Position numbers and translations under genes: made by a program. Below the pieces are notes generated by a model. It was not told where the DNA came from. It was given only the letters and a program-made list of their open reading frames with translations, and did not search any database. Source: Plantago major (Eukaryota; Streptophyta; Magnoliopsida; Lamiales; Plantaginaceae). Taken from it: 64,000 nucleotides of DNA. The stretch lies in assembly GCA_026545765.1 (NCBI GenBank), contig CM048841.1, positions 89,579,919-89,643,918 of the forward strand, in the 5' to 3' direction. Shown here piece after piece: positions 22,991 through 35,345 of the stretch; the stretch's first letter is position 1; each line of letters starts with the position of its first letter.

Positions 22991-25900
22991 TGAGTGATGC
23001 AAATGTCAGTGGGGAAAATCATCAAACAGCAGATCTGCGTTAGCCAGCTGCCTTTTTTATTATTATTATTATTATTTATATATTATCGTAATAATGCTTT
23101 GTTAAGTGTAATTAGTATTTCTAATTTTAATTACTCTATCACTCTGTGTCTCTGTGTGGGTAAATCTCGTGCATGGGGTTGAAAATTTGCACCAAATGCG
23201 CTAATATGCTATGTTTATAAAAAGTGAGGTAGTAAAGTAGGATTACTCGTTTCCTAATGTTAACCAACTAACCACTCTTCTTCACACTTTTAAGCTATTT
23301 AATAAATCCTATATTTTTCATTTTTCGTCATTTCTATATTTACGTTATTACTCATTTACTTATTAAAACTTGAGCAAATCTCCTGAAATAGGGTTTCAAA
23401 ATAATCTATCTAGAAATGAACCTATTTTCTCATGAAAATTATCGATATTACCAATCAAAACATTTATGTTCTCATATTAGTGTTTTCCATATTTCAAAAG
23501 AAATGAATTTCGTAACAACATATACATTTTGAGTATAATAACATGGATAATTTTTCTAAAAACATAGGTCGTCTTCAAATAAGTTATCTAGAGATCGTCT
23601 ATCATGAGACTTCGTGTTAAAACTTTTAGTTTTTTTTTGCAGGCAAATTACTGACCCTGTTTTAACAAACCTTTAATAAATGAGTGGCAACTCGATATGT
23701 GATATAAATAGTGACTTAACAGAGCTTTTAGTTGTATAACAAACGCAATTGAGTGTCCGACTCAACTTTAGTTGAGGTTAAGTTGTGAGCCAAACATCGT
23801 ATTTATCATCATTTATTCATATCCATAAAAAAAAAAGAAAAAACCCCTCCACAAATAATTGTCTATAGGTTAGAAGGACAGAGGGAGTAATAAACTACTC
23901 TTCTGATGTCATATTATTTCACGTATAATTGTCTCAATATAAATGTCTAAATTTTGTCTTTTTGACGAATTGTACACGCATGTGTAGTAAGATATTTTGG
24001 GCCATGTCATACGAATCTATTTTATTCCCACTATTTTACATTATATGTTAATTTTCGTGTTCGAAATCAAATATAACATATGATTCGATACAGAGAGAGT
24101 AGCTTGTAAACTATAGTCCGTAGTACACTAGGATTGTAGCTAATAATTTATTTAATTTTTATGAAGTTTAGTAATTCCATCTGCTAGTATTAAAAAATGT
24201 CGTAGGTTTAACGTTTTTGAGTTTGACTAAATGGATAATTTGTCGCAATAATCAACTCCATTAGAGGTCTTCACTAAATTTGTGTGAAAAATCTGGCTTG
24301 CTTGGGACAAAGATGTTCCTTTTGTACCTAGTGGACGTTTAACAGTCGAATCAATTATGGAAGTTAACATCTCAATACTAAAATTATTGCATTCGTCATG
24401 CCCAAGTCAAATGTGGCTTCAATTACAATATGGCAATTTGATATTTGTTCACCACATCACTTTTTATAGTATGTCTTAAATCAACTATATATATGGAGGT
24501 TTGTTTAGTACGTCATGACTTTTTTAAGTCTTAAGAGTGTATTCTACTTTTTTTTTATTGTAAATTTGAAGTTAACTATCTTGATGCACTGTATATTTCT
24601 CAACTAGACCGGTCCAGATTCTCTTGAAGTTTGTATAGATTTTTTTAAATGGACCACAAATAATGATAGTATGATAAAGAATATAATTTCGTATATAATT
24701 CAAATTGATTTCATAATCTATCTATATAATACATTAAGCAAAAAAGATTTAGAGCAATTCTAGAGTGTCCACATCAAATAATTATGTGGCAAATTCTTAT
24801 AATGTGATTGGTCTAAAAAATGTATAGTTGGCACAAGGAAATGTTCTGATTGGGTGACAAAAATAAGGAATGACCGCTATTTCTTTATTTAACGACGAGT
24901 CCGATAGTGCCAATTATTATGAATTCCTTAAATCGCATTCTTATTTTACCCTAAAAAACATGCAACAAGTCCATCCCTTCAACAACATCAATCAGCGTTT
25001 AATCATTCCATTGCTTGTTTGATTATTGTTTGATTTTATCCATTACACATCTAAAGTTTTAATAAAATTTAGGCTATTAAGTATATACGTGTGTGGTAGA
25101 GTATTGACCACACATGAGTTGTTGGAAACAACCCTATTGATTATGTTATATCTTTTGTATTTTATTTTGGTTCGTTTGGGGATACAATTTTTTCAAAAGA
25201 CATTTACATGTTACTAATTAACAGGGCGGGTACGGTAGACCCTATTTTTACATTTCATATAGTTAGCATAAACACTCAATGATATAATATTGGATGAAGG
25301 ACTACCGACCGACAATCAATATTGCTCACATAAATTTGACTACCTTATTTTCTCGATTAATTTATTTTATCATTTCCTTTTAATTTATTATGAAAAGTAA
25401 ACTATCTAAGTACGCCAGTTTTAAGTTATTAATTTATTATTCTTCATCATGAGAACTCTGGGAATTTAATAAAAAATTGTACCTTTTCCTAAAAAAAAAA
25501 GAGATAATATTTATGTTCAGATTCATCCATTAATAATTTTGAGGGGGCCAAAATGATTTTTAGACTTTAATTTTCAAAATTTGGTTTAAACTTCAATTTT
25601 ACGTTGATTTCATTGTCTTTTCTTATTTATTTTAAAACTTCATTCATCAATTAATTATCAAGGACAGTAATTAATATTATTATCACATTAATTGTAAAAA
25701 ATATAATACTTGAAAATAAGAACTACAATAATTGAGAATAAAAATTACATTAATTGAGAATAAAAGTCACAAATGTATCAAAAATTTAGAACACATATGA
25801 GTGGTGTTATATATACAAGCATTCTTCGTTTGGTTCAAGTATTATTGTTACATCCAAATAATCAAAATCTATAAAATAAAACAAAAAGAAATAAAACTAA

Positions 25901-28900
25901 AAAATAAAGGATAGAAACGAAGAAAATAGTAAAATAAAAGAAAATCAAAGAAATAAAGTGAAAATGAAGAAAACATATTGTAGAGCGATTTTTTACCGAA
26001 TTCAAACCATAACCGGTTAGCGGTATATAAAGCGAATGCGAGAACGATAAGTCACCAAAACCAAAATATTTGAGAACATGGGCGTATTAAGAGCAGAGCG
26101 GTTGTTATGTATATATATAAATCTGTAAATTTTTACCTATATTATTCTAAAGCAAAATTATCAAAAAAAAAAAAAAAAATACGCTATTTTCTAACATAAC
26201 AATGTATGCTATTTTCAAATAAAATTATTGTTTAATTGTTAAGTAAGACTACTAAAAGATGGTCTCTATATTTATGGATGTACCTATCATTAATAAAAAT
26301 CACTCGATGTTATTAATCAAAATGTGTATATATTCTCAACATTTTTCATTTTTTCCAGCCACCTATGCATGACTAAAGGTTGAATCTCATCCATATGTAT
26401 GTAGTACTATGTTCCAATTACACCCTATGTATTCCGACAAAAAATGAATTAATATAAATTAAAATTTTCATGAAAATGTGTAAATAAAATGTGTAATTCT
26501 CTTCAAAGACTTCTATAGTAACGATAAAAAAGACAAAAAAACATTAATATTACTAATTAAAATGTAAGATGGTTAGTTAAGAACATAGGTTATTTTGTAC
26601 AAATATAAAATGTACAGATCCGTATATAACTAATTAAGTATGCAATTCAATTGCTATTGGTCGATTATCCATTCTTATATTTCCTTTTAATTGTTCAAGT
26701 ATTTTGATTTCAATCAAAGTTTACTATACCTTCGTCTCTAATTGCACCTACCGATGCAATCATTATCTCTTATGGATAAAAACCTAAATTAGGACTAATT
26801 ATTATCACTAAAATGTGTGTTGATTAAGTAGTAAATTATGGCAGCATGATGCGTATTTGAGCATAAATTGTGAATATAATGGCAAATTTTCATATATTGG
26901 CCCGTGGAGGTTGATTACTTTCTCGACCGATCATAACTACTTATTTGTTTGGTCATTAACATTACCAATTGGGCTAAAATCGTACTCTCAACCGATGGAG
27001 TAGTATGCGTTTATTCTACAATATTGTTATTTTAAATTCATATACAAAAGTCAACTTGACTCGGCATGTAACCAAACACACGAACAGGTACACATATGAT
27101 ATCTAAAGTTTTTAACTTTATTTATGTAAAACATTAAAAAAAAAATCACCGAGATAAAAGAAAAAAAAAATTGTATAGAGTTAATATTTTACGGGGAAAA
27201 AGAATTAAAGGTTTTATAAAAAAATGTTTATGGTTTTAGAAAAATGTTAACGTTAAATAAAGTGGTAATTAAGTGTGCATGTATCGTTGTAATTCTTAAG
27301 AATTGATATGTTTAAAGGATTTTGTTGCAAATTTTAGTAAATTAACAATTTACATATTTTTTAAAGCATATTAGTTGTAATTAAGGCTATGTATATTCGT
27401 CTGCATTTCCATTCAGTTTAGTTTAGTTCAGCTATGCGTAGTTATATTTTATACTACAATTCAGTTCAGTTCAGACCAGTTCAATTCAGTTTAATCATGT
27501 TCATTCAGAAACCGAACTATGAACTGAATTGAAACAATCGAATGGAGTTGCATTTAAGAAAACAGAGCCTTAGTCAACAAAATATGTTGAGACAAGTATT
27601 GTGGTAATACTATTTCAATTTGATTAATTTACACATAAGTTGAAGTCGTTATTAAGATAACATATTACAAACTTTTGCGAGAGATCGCCTCTTGAATATA
27701 CAACTTCAACATATCATATTTATGTACATACATCATATTATTAGCTTCAAACATTATGTGTATAGTAAACATGCATTATACTTTTGAAGTACATGCATTT
27801 TTAAACAGATATTTTTTATGACAAAATATGTGATGTTTGATTTGATCACTACGTCTATCGCAAAAGTTACTCTTAATATATTTAAATATTTCAATATAAC
27901 AATATCAATGTCTTTCTTATTCATCCAGTGGAGTAACCAATTTGAACACAAAACATTGCATCAATTATACAGGAAGCTTCGAATTTGGAAAGTATGAAAC
28001 ATAGTGAATTAAGTATGAGAGATATTAAATAAAGTAGGAGATATATTTTCGATTTAAGTGATGAGAAGTTGAACTTGAGATGCCCCAAAATGAAATACAG
28101 GAAGTTGAAATCGGGATGGAGGGAGTACATTTTAGCTTCACCTAAAATCTTAGGAAAATATTTATTACATGGAAGTCGAGGTTGTATCCTTCTCGGACTT
28201 ACATCCTACTCTAAATGATCATATAGTAATGTGTCCTAAATAGGTGATACGGGTACAATATGGGGTCTAGATCCTCGATACTTTTCTTCTTTTTCATTTT
28301 GCCAGTCTTTTCATGGATAATTCCTACCTGAAAGATCCATGAAAATATAAAGGCCCATATGGGTCCCGGTAGCGTCCCAAACGGGTTAGAGTATAATTCA
28401 AGAAGCAAATTACTAAGGTGAAATTGATATCTAGAATCAATATTGGGCAAAAGGTTATCATCATATATAGAAATGATAATGGCTCATCCCCGTTCAAAAT
28501 AATGATTTTTTTGGGGTGTCTGAGTTGACCACAGAAAAACCATCGATACATGTGAGAAAATATGTTTGTTAAATGATAATATCTTTTTCTTTGGAGGGTG
28601 GGGGGTGTTAGTGATTGGTGAATCTTTTTTACGGGGTGGGTTGGTCACCCAACCCAATTAATTGTATCATGCATTTTTGTTTTAATTAGGTTTAGGTTAG
28701 ACATAATCTTTTTTCTAAACAAATTAACGGGTACAACCATGTACGAGATAATGACCTTCTACATATATCAATTTTCAACACGTCGGGTCGGGGGATACCA
28801 TTATCCATCCACAATTAGTAACATTTTGTTTCTCCCTGGAGTTAGCATTAGAAGAAGACTCAAAATATTAATCCCCCCGCCGAGAATACAGAGTAAAAAA

Positions 28901-29312
28901 GTAAAATATGTCCAATATATCGGGGGTACTAATTCACATCCTATATCGAAATTTATTTTGGGCCGGGTGCTCATAAAGTAAAATTATTTCACTAATATCA
29001 TTTTTTTTTATATTTCGCGATACATACTTTTTCACATGTATCAGTAATATTTCTTTTTAGAGAGGAGGGACCAATTACTAAAAAAAATATTTAAAATTTA
29101 CTAACTAACTATTAACATGTGTCAATAGATAATACTTTTTTGGGATCTGGGACCCACCCCTATCCAAACAGCCTCACTCACCGCCATTAAATTTTATTTT
29201 CGCTAAAATAATCGTATAACTTTGTTTCGACTCAGGTTTGAAACCTGTTTCACATGTATGGAACGGGTGAGGTATATACCCGATCCATACATCATTACTT
29301 CGAATATATATT
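22991..29312. other. Gene-poor AT-rich region
   Basis: No supported gene was found in this 6.3-kb stretch. Open stretches are short, AT-driven and match no family. Fragments of MITE-like ends appear (GGACAGAGGGAGTA near 23878, GATGGAGGGAGTA near 28117). A TTA microsatellite lies at 23056-23075, and CAGTTCAGTT-type motif repeats lie at 27410-27535. It is probably old transposon debris. Confidence 0.6.
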
Positions 29313-29579
29313 ATGTTGGGTTATAATGTGGATATAACTCGGCCACTCATACTAACTACGCGACCTTTCTTTTCGAGAACCCATCCATAAGAGCTTTAGT
29401 TAAGTGTGCTTGGAATCTTAGGATGAATGACCACCGATAAGTCTATCATCGCAACGATGGGGACAAAGTGTGGGAAAAAATATGTGTTGAGATAGTGGTA
29501 AAGATATCAACCGGATAATTTAATGCCATTAACCTGACAATGGGTAGAACCTCGGCTCGCAAGGGGATGTGGCGTTACA
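29313..29579 (+). mobile_element. 5S rRNA-derived repeat, possible Cassandra TRIM solo LTR
   Basis: Within this segment, AGTTAAGTGTGCTTGG (29398-29413) differs by one base from the box A region of plant 5S rRNA. TAGGATGAATGACC (29419-29432) differs by two from box C. GAACCCATCC and ACTCATACTAAC fall in the matching order, and several bases between the boxes are missing. Cassandra elements are short non-coding retrotransposons whose LTRs carry a 5S-like promoter. The segment begins TGTTGGG and ends GGCGTTACA, which fits TG...CA ends. I see no primer site or second LTR, so the boundaries are provisional. It is not a functional 5S gene. Confidence 0.5.
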
Positions 29580-31731
29580 AAAAAATATTATTGTAATTAC
29601 TGTAGGATTCCACATACCTAATTAATTATGTTTTCACAATACCTGTCGAGTATCGACGGGTTATTAACTAATCAAAGTATATTGGAAATTTCCCCAATAC
29701 TTCATTTTCTTGCATTGAATTAGACAATCAAACACGTACTATAAATATGTCTTCCTCCATTTCTCTTATTCGCATCTGACTGTTCTATAGTAACAATGAC
29801 GTCTCTTTATATGTTAGAATGTGTTTGTCGACAAGTCGTATTATAATTTTACGGTTCTATCGTGTAACACCAGATTAAAAATCAAGAGCAGGGATATGAC
29901 TACATGAGAATGACATATAATCCCCAACCTTTTCTTTTTTTTTTCTTCTAAGAAAATATTACACCCAGCCTACCGAAACGTAACATTTTTCAAAATGTGA
30001 TTCTAGTAACCTAGTAAATGGCCCGGGTCTAGCTTAAAATCAAGGATTGCTGATTCTGAATTTCGAATTTAACAGATTATTACTTACTAGCTAGCATCTA
30101 CGTAACAAACACACTATGTGTGTTAAGGGTTTTTATATAAACCAATGAATCTGTGATTTTTTGAAACATTTAAAAATAATAAATAAAAGGGAAAAACTTA
30201 TGACAATGAGATTCGAACTCTGGACCTTCTACTTAAACAACGATACATGTACGTATCAGATTCAAATTAAATAAGTAAAATCAACGGATGAGATTTAAAT
30301 TGAATTATAAACTTTGTGAATTATTATACTACTTTGAAAAATGGTTTTGCCATACTAAAAATACATATTCTAAAAGGGACAAACTATTTCCTCATTATAC
30401 AAGAACAAGATTCCACCAAACATAACTCGCGCGTGCTCTAACTTCGACTTGATTTGGGAGAAACTAGTTGTACGTGTCCAATTATTTACATCACACACAA
30501 AAATTAAGAATATTTATTATAATGTCCTAAAGTTTCTCATGAAATTTAGAGAGTCTGAAGAGATTTGGAGCGCTAGTTATATTAACAAGGTTTACCTTTC
30601 TTTTCGGGAGTCTATTTATATCTTAAGGGTTAAAGTGATTGTTCTCGAGTAATTTTAGAATGGAAGAACAACTGTGAAGCATTCCGGTATGCGCACGGTG
30701 AAAACAAAGTGGGCGGGGAAATGATATATGTTAATACTGTTAGAATATCACACATCACTCGTGAAAAAATCATGCAAACAACATATAAGTAGGATAACAT
30801 TCTCCCCGGTCTTTTAAAGGGATTATGACCCAACTTAATATGTACATGTAGGGCTATTGCACCACACAAAAAGTACGAAGTAATTGTCTTAAAGAATTGG
30901 TCGGCCATGATGAATGACGGGTTGTTACACATGTTGCAATTTACTAGTTCTAGTAGTTATTTAGTTCTTGCTTCAAAGTGTCACACCCGAGTGGTTCTAT
31001 TATTGGGTTCTCTCCAAACCATGAAATTGAACCACTACTTCGTTTGTTACATGAAGTTCACCGTCTTTTGTTTGGAAAGGAACCTTACCTATAAACAAGT
31101 ATACTGTCCATTTTTTATCCCAGGTCAAGTTCAAATCATTTTCTTATTAAGATCTTGTGAGAATACTCCTACCAGATAGATAAAGCACATTATTATGTAC
31201 CTATCTTACCTCCATTAAGCGATGTTAGACTACAATTATAAAGTTCAGATTTTTATTTGGAAATATGCCAACCATATTAAAAGGTTTCGTTTCTATTGAG
31301 TTTGAAATAATCCTAAAAGTCATTTTTTATCAATGAGTGGTATCTGTTAGAAGTAGTTTATTGCAATTGGGCGACCAGTTCAATACAAGTTGACATTGGT
31401 TGCTTGGACAAAGAAATATTCCGTTCCTAATTAACCTGTGATATATGTTTCATTTTTATAAGTTTCAATACTTCTTCAACTTTAGCTTATTTGGTAAAAT
31501 CTTACTTTCTATATTTATTACTGAACCTCACATCTACATTTTACAAATCATCTTAAAAAAGAATTATATAAAATTAAATCTTGATAACATGTTGGGACGA
31601 TGTAATACGCATTAACTAAAACAATGTGGAGTCCAAAATAAGAGTCAGAGGGTCAAACTAAAAGGCAAGTGCACAAAAGTTAATCATTTTCCAGAGACCA
31701 AGACATTTGTGATCCGTTTACTTTCTCCTCC
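29580..31731. other. Gene-poor AT-rich region
   Basis: No gene is supported. A GAGATTCGAACTCTGGACC stretch at 30209-30227 resembles a tRNA/SINE box B on the minus strand, but no box A partner is clear. Confidence 0.5.
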
Positions 31732-31739
31732 TATATACT
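31732..31739 (+). promoter_or_regulatory. TATA box for the first small membrane-protein gene
   Basis: TATATACT in the context CTCCTATATACTAGC lies 61-68 bases upstream of the ATG at 31800. That is a usual TATA-to-start distance with a short leader. Confidence 0.55.
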
Positions 31740-31799
31740 AGCTGCAGGCCAATATTCTTTTGTTCCATTTTCATTTAGAAGTTTGTTTGTGACAGTTCC

Positions 31800-31946
31800 A
31801 TGGGAAAACTTTGCTGCAGTGAATCAGATGATGGAGGACCAGACATTGTTGCAGTCCTCTTGGTGATCACCTTCATAGTTCTGCTCATATCCGCCTTCTC
31901 TCGACCTCAGAGGCATCGTGTCACTTACTACTATCACTGCCCGTAG
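31800..31946 (+). CDS. Small single-pass membrane protein, 48 aa (DGGPD type), copy 1
   Basis: A 49-codon frame, ATG 31800-31802 to TAG 31944-31946. It has a Cys-rich start (MGKLCCSE), an acidic DDGGPD motif, about 18 hydrophobic residues (IVAVLLVITFIVLLISAF), a basic SRPQRHR patch, then an aromatic tail with Cys (TYYYHCP). The layout suggests a single-pass membrane protein; MGxxCC could also be acylated. Three things argue that it is a gene: a TATA box at the right distance, a clean compact layout, and a related frame 370 bp downstream. Function unknown. Confidence 0.65.
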   Translation: MGKLCCSESDDGGPDIVAVLLVITFIVLLISAFSRPQRHRVTYYYHCP

Positions 31947-32312
31947 ATACATTATAATTCGGTATAGCTCTTATCTCATCTCTTCCATCTTGGTTTTAGG
32001 CCCTGCTATTGATTCAATGCGCTAGTGCTGGTATGATCGCACATGTGTGGTTTTTCTATCTAAAATTAGTTGTTGGATTATAAGTTCTCAGATATTTATT
32101 GTCCCTTTTCTGTCAGAGTCAGACTGTCAATTAACATATTTGCTTATAACACAATAAGTAATATTTTTGGAAAAAAGACATAAGCATGGCCTCAAGGCCT
32201 TGATTCATCTGTACCTGTTAAAGGGAAAGTTTGGAACTTGTTGAGATGACCTAGAACAACATAAATTACTGGTATTGCAAGCACCTTTGTGAGGTAGTGG
32301 TGCTAAACTCTG

Positions 32313-32495
32313 ATGGTGGTGATTGGTTGTTGTTGCTTGACAGATTGCGGTGGTGGTCCGGACTTGAAGACTTTTTGCGTCCTGATCGTCATCATGCCAG
32401 CACTGACGATGATTCTTTCCAGGCCACCGGCTAGAGGGCGATACTTCTGGTTTATAGGTATCCTGGAAGTGTGGAAAATTAAGTACCAAGTTTAG
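32313..32495 (+). CDS. Small single-pass membrane protein, 60 aa (GGGPD type), copy 2
   Basis: ATG 32313-32315, TAG 32493-32495. It repeats the layout of the frame at 31800: a Cys cluster (GCCCLTDC), GGGPD, about 18 hydrophobic residues, then SRPPARGR and aromatic residues. The shared pattern C-C...GGPD-hydrophobic-SRPxxxR in the same strand and order points to tandem duplication and divergence. A GT at 32457 (ATAGGTATCC) could be a splice donor, so the last 12 residues are uncertain. Alternatively it is the decayed relic of a duplicate. No TATA box is obvious. Confidence 0.5.
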   Translation: MVVIGCCCLTDCGGGPDLKTFCVLIVIMPALTMILSRPPARGRYFWFIGILEVWKIKYQV

Positions 32496-33048
32496 ATTGT
32501 CATCTCATTCAATGAATCTGTAGAGCCCTCTTCTTGATAATTTCACTTTTTTTTAATTAATTCATTAGGGAATGTGTTCATCTCCAGTTGTCTAAGTACA
32601 TAATTTTTTATTCCATCTTGTATTTCTTTGAATTATAGCTGTGGTCTCTGCCAAAGTGAGAATAAGAAATGAAGTAATATTGCCTGCATATGTTCTTCTT
32701 CTTTAGTGATTACATTACTAGTATCTGCAACTCATGTAGCCCTCATGTTCACAGGGATGTGTTCATATTTCTCACACATGTAGGCTAGCCACCACATCTA
32801 CACAGTGATTGATGTAAACTGAAAGTGTTTGGTTAATGTTAGATATATATGATGGAAATCATGGGTTAATCAGTTGAAAATGCGTGATTGGGACGAACAA
32901 AAAAGAAAAGAGTATACAGTTGATTGGACCAGGAGTATGATGCTATATAAATGGCTCATATACTTGATCCAACAACTCAAATTACCATTTTTGGTTTTGA
33001 CAGTAGAATAACTTTCTCAGCAAAATACAAAACAACGAGCAAGTTCTT
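32496..33048. other. Intergenic spacer
   Basis: No coding signal was found. The right end probably includes the 3' UTR of the UGT gene that starts on the minus strand at 34455. Confidence 0.5.
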
Positions 33049-34455
33049 TCAGGTATTATTGTCATTTGTATGCTTCAAACACAGCTGCCAAAGCTCTTCA
33101 GCCACTTGATCCATCTCATCTTCCTCTTCCATTCTCATCTTGTCACTCATCTCCAGGGCTCTTCTTCTGAGCCTTTCTCCACTCTCCTCCACGATTACCT
33201 TCCTTATTGCCTCGGCAATCTCTTCTCCCTTATGAACTTCATTCCCACTTCTTCGAACTTCCACGCAGCAACCAGCATCAGACAACATACGAGCATCAAT
33301 AGGCTGATTAAGTTTCATCGGCATCCCAATAACCGGAACACCAAAATAGACACTCTCCATCAATGAACTCCACCCACAATGACTCAGGAACCCACCCGTA
33401 TTCGGATGAGACAATATCTTGCTCTGCGGCGCCCATCCAGTTAAAACCAACCCTCTCTCACTCACCCTCTCGAGAAAACCTTCCGGCAATGATGACTCCA
33501 AGCTAATCTCCATCCCGACAGGGGATCTGATTATCCAAATGAAGTTAACATCACAACAAAGCTCAAGCCCTTTAGCTATCTCTCCAATCTCATCTTTCGA
33601 CAAGAAGTACTCACTTCCAAATGAGATGTAAACCGTCGAATCGGGACTCCTCTTGTCCAGCCAATGAATTATCTCTGAGTTAGTTCCATCATCAAGACCA
33701 TCAATTTTCTTATTGTCTACAAGTGGACCAACTGGGATAATTTTCTTGTGGGACAAAGAGGAAAGATAATCTATGTACTTCCCTTCAAACCCTCTACTAG
33801 TTTTCACAAGAACAAGCTCACAAGATTGCTTGAAACACCCAAAAAGAAACTCTTGATCAACATCATAGATATTCTCATACAGAAAACCAAACACATAGTC
33901 CAAAGTTTTCAGCTCAAATTCATCAAACTTAATATCTGGAAAAGGAAAGTCAAGACCTTTCCCATGTACAAACTCATGATGCTTATATGACATAAAACAA
34001 GCTCCATAAATGGAATAGTACACAGCAGGAATCTTCTTGTTACCTTCACATAAAGCTAACTTTGAAGCCCATGGTTGGAAAACATCATATATCACTAGAT
34101 CTGGACTCAAGTTACTAACAATGTCTGAAAAAGATGAACTTGCAGTTTGAATGGTCTTGAGGAGGGTGAAATTGAGATTTGAGGGTAAATTCTTGGTGGT
34201 GTGGTAATGTGGAGGGAGTTCAGGGGGTGATTGCAAATGGATTTGTACAAGCTCAATGGATTGTTGTAACTTGTTGGTGGTGATGAAGTTGGTGATTGAA
34301 GGGAAATTGACTGGAGTTGAGCAAAAGTAAATGTAAAAGTTTTTCCTATTCAAGATTCCTTTGGCTAGTTCCAGAAAAGGAAAGATGTGACCATGAGCTA
34401 GCCATGGGAACATTAGGATCTTGATAGTGCTAGTAGCTTTCTTCTCTGGTTCCAT
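33049..34455 (-). CDS. UDP-glycosyltransferase, UGT91/94-like (copy 1, intact)
   Basis: A GT1-family enzyme that transfers a sugar from a UDP-sugar, probably to a sugar already on a small plant metabolite, as UGT91/94 enzymes do. A single exon of 468 residues. The start is MEPEKK; a Met 19 codons upstream (34510-34512) lies at or before the likely transcription start. Catalytic His 23 is in LAHGHIFP and the activating Asp 124 is in VIYDVFQPW. The PSPG box spans 341-384 (WAPQSKIL...HCGWSS...KLNQ). The usual HCGWNS is HCGWSS, and the penultimate D/E of the box is Asn (NQ), which touches the sugar in known structures. Final Gln fits UDP-glucose; the Asn makes donor choice uncertain. Acceptor unknown. 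It is the closest relative of the fragment at 38060-38691. Confidence 0.92.
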   Translation of the reverse strand: MEPEKKATSTIKILMFPWLAHGHIFPFLELAKGILNRKNFYIYFCSTPVNFPSITNFITTNKLQQSIELVQIHLQSPPELPPHYHTTKNLPSNLNFTLLKTIQTASSSFSDIVSNLSPDLVIYDVFQPWASKLALCEGNKKIPAVYYSIYGACFMSYKHHEFVHGKGLDFPFPDIKFDEFELKTLDYVFGFLYENIYDVDQEFLFGCFKQSCELVLVKTSRGFEGKYIDYLSSLSHKKIIPVGPLVDNKKIDGLDDGTNSEIIHWLDKRSPDSTVYISFGSEYFLSKDEIGEIAKGLELCCDVNFIWIIRSPVGMEISLESSLPEGFLERVSERGLVLTGWAPQSKILSHPNTGGFLSHCGWSSLMESVYFGVPVIGMPMKLNQPIDARMLSDAGCCVEVRRSGNEVHKGEEIAEAIRKVIVEESGERLRRRALEMSDKMRMEEEDEMDQVAEELWQLCLKHTNDNNT

Positions 34456-34531
34456 TGTCAGTTGAGCTTGTTGATGTGTTTGGTGGGAGATTCTTGGTGA
34501 GCCTTTATTCAAGAGTTTAGGTTCACCTACT

Positions 34532-34539
34532 TATTTATA
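34532..34539 (-). promoter_or_regulatory. TATA box for UGT copy 1
   Basis: TATAAATA on the minus strand, 77-84 bases before the ATG chosen at 34455. It puts transcription start near 34505, which supports the shorter start. Confidence 0.6.
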
Positions 34540-35077
34540 TCATTCTTAATTTGTAATAATTGATGTACTTATTCAACTGTCTTGCACTACTTGTTTGGAG
34601 TTTGGCCCTAGTCCCTACTACTACTTGTATGTTAATACAATTGGAGAAATAATGACCTTGTTAGATCAACATAAGGTCCAAGATCTATGCTACTTCATCC
34701 GTCTCGGGAATAGCTTTACGTTTAGTTTTTTTGTCAACCAAATAAGAAAATGGGGAGTATTGAATTTTATTTAAATGAAAATCTAATAAAGAATGATTAA
34801 AAGTTGATAGTGAGTTGATAAAGTGGAAAGTTAAGTATTATTTAAATGAAAAAAGAATAAAGAATGAATAAAAATGAGATAGTGAGTTGGTAAAGTTGTA
34901 AATAAGAATGTATTATGAGGTTATTGATTAGGTAGGATAGATGGTCCCATTACCAAAAATGGAAAATAAAATCTTTGTATGAGAAAGTAGATTATAAAAA
35001 ACTCAATTAACTTATCATGTAGTATGACTATATTTCAAGTAACTTACCATAGATGTATATGTATCTACCTTGTCCGT
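34540..35077. other. Intergenic spacer with MITE remnants
   Basis: No gene is seen. Sequence near 34690-34750 (CATCCGTCTCGGGAATAG, GGGGAGTA) looks like decayed Stowaway-like ends. Confidence 0.4.
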
Positions 35078-35345
35078 TACTCCCTCCTTCCTACGAATCT
35101 GGACCATTATTCTTTTTTATAAACGTCACACGAATCTAGTTTCATTACAAAAATAGCTAAAAAGTACACCCACTAACTCAACTATCTCTCTTACTTTTTC
35201 AATTGTTTATCATTATATATCTTATTTCTCATACTTTATCCATTCTTTATCATTTATCTCCCCAACAACAAACAATAAACAATTGACTTTCTTAAAAACA
35301 TTGCCGAAAAGAAATGTGTCTAAATTCACGGGACGGAGAAATTAC
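35078..35345. mobile_element. Stowaway-like MITE
   Basis: The left end TACTCCCTCCTTCC and the right end GGGACGGAGAAATTA are imperfect inverted repeats with TA at both borders, over 268 AT-rich bp with no coding frame. CTCCCTCC termini and TA targets are hallmarks of Stowaway-type MITEs. Confidence 0.6.

Noticed and set aside
24716-24960. Possible Helitron 5' end (TCTATATAATACATTAAGC)
   Set aside because: The start resembles plant Helitron 5' ends, but I found no hairpin plus CTAG downstream, so there is no supported element.
27754-28551. Cluster of minus-strand open stretches in the gene-poor region
   Set aside because: Overlapping frames with AT-driven Phe/Ile/Leu/Tyr composition and MITE-like ends nearby; no domain seen.
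29335-29450. Functional 5S rRNA gene
   Set aside because: Several bases between the control boxes are missing and both ends diverge, so it is at most a derived copy within a repeat.
30200-30230. tRNA/SINE box B-like GGTCCAGAGTTCGAATCTC (minus strand)
   Set aside because: No box A at the right distance and no cloverleaf could be drawn; a chance match or old SINE scrap.
32205-32489. 94-codon minus-strand open stretch rich in His, Gln, Thr
   Set aside because: It is the antisense of the small membrane-protein frame at 32313-32495 and has only low-complexity composition.
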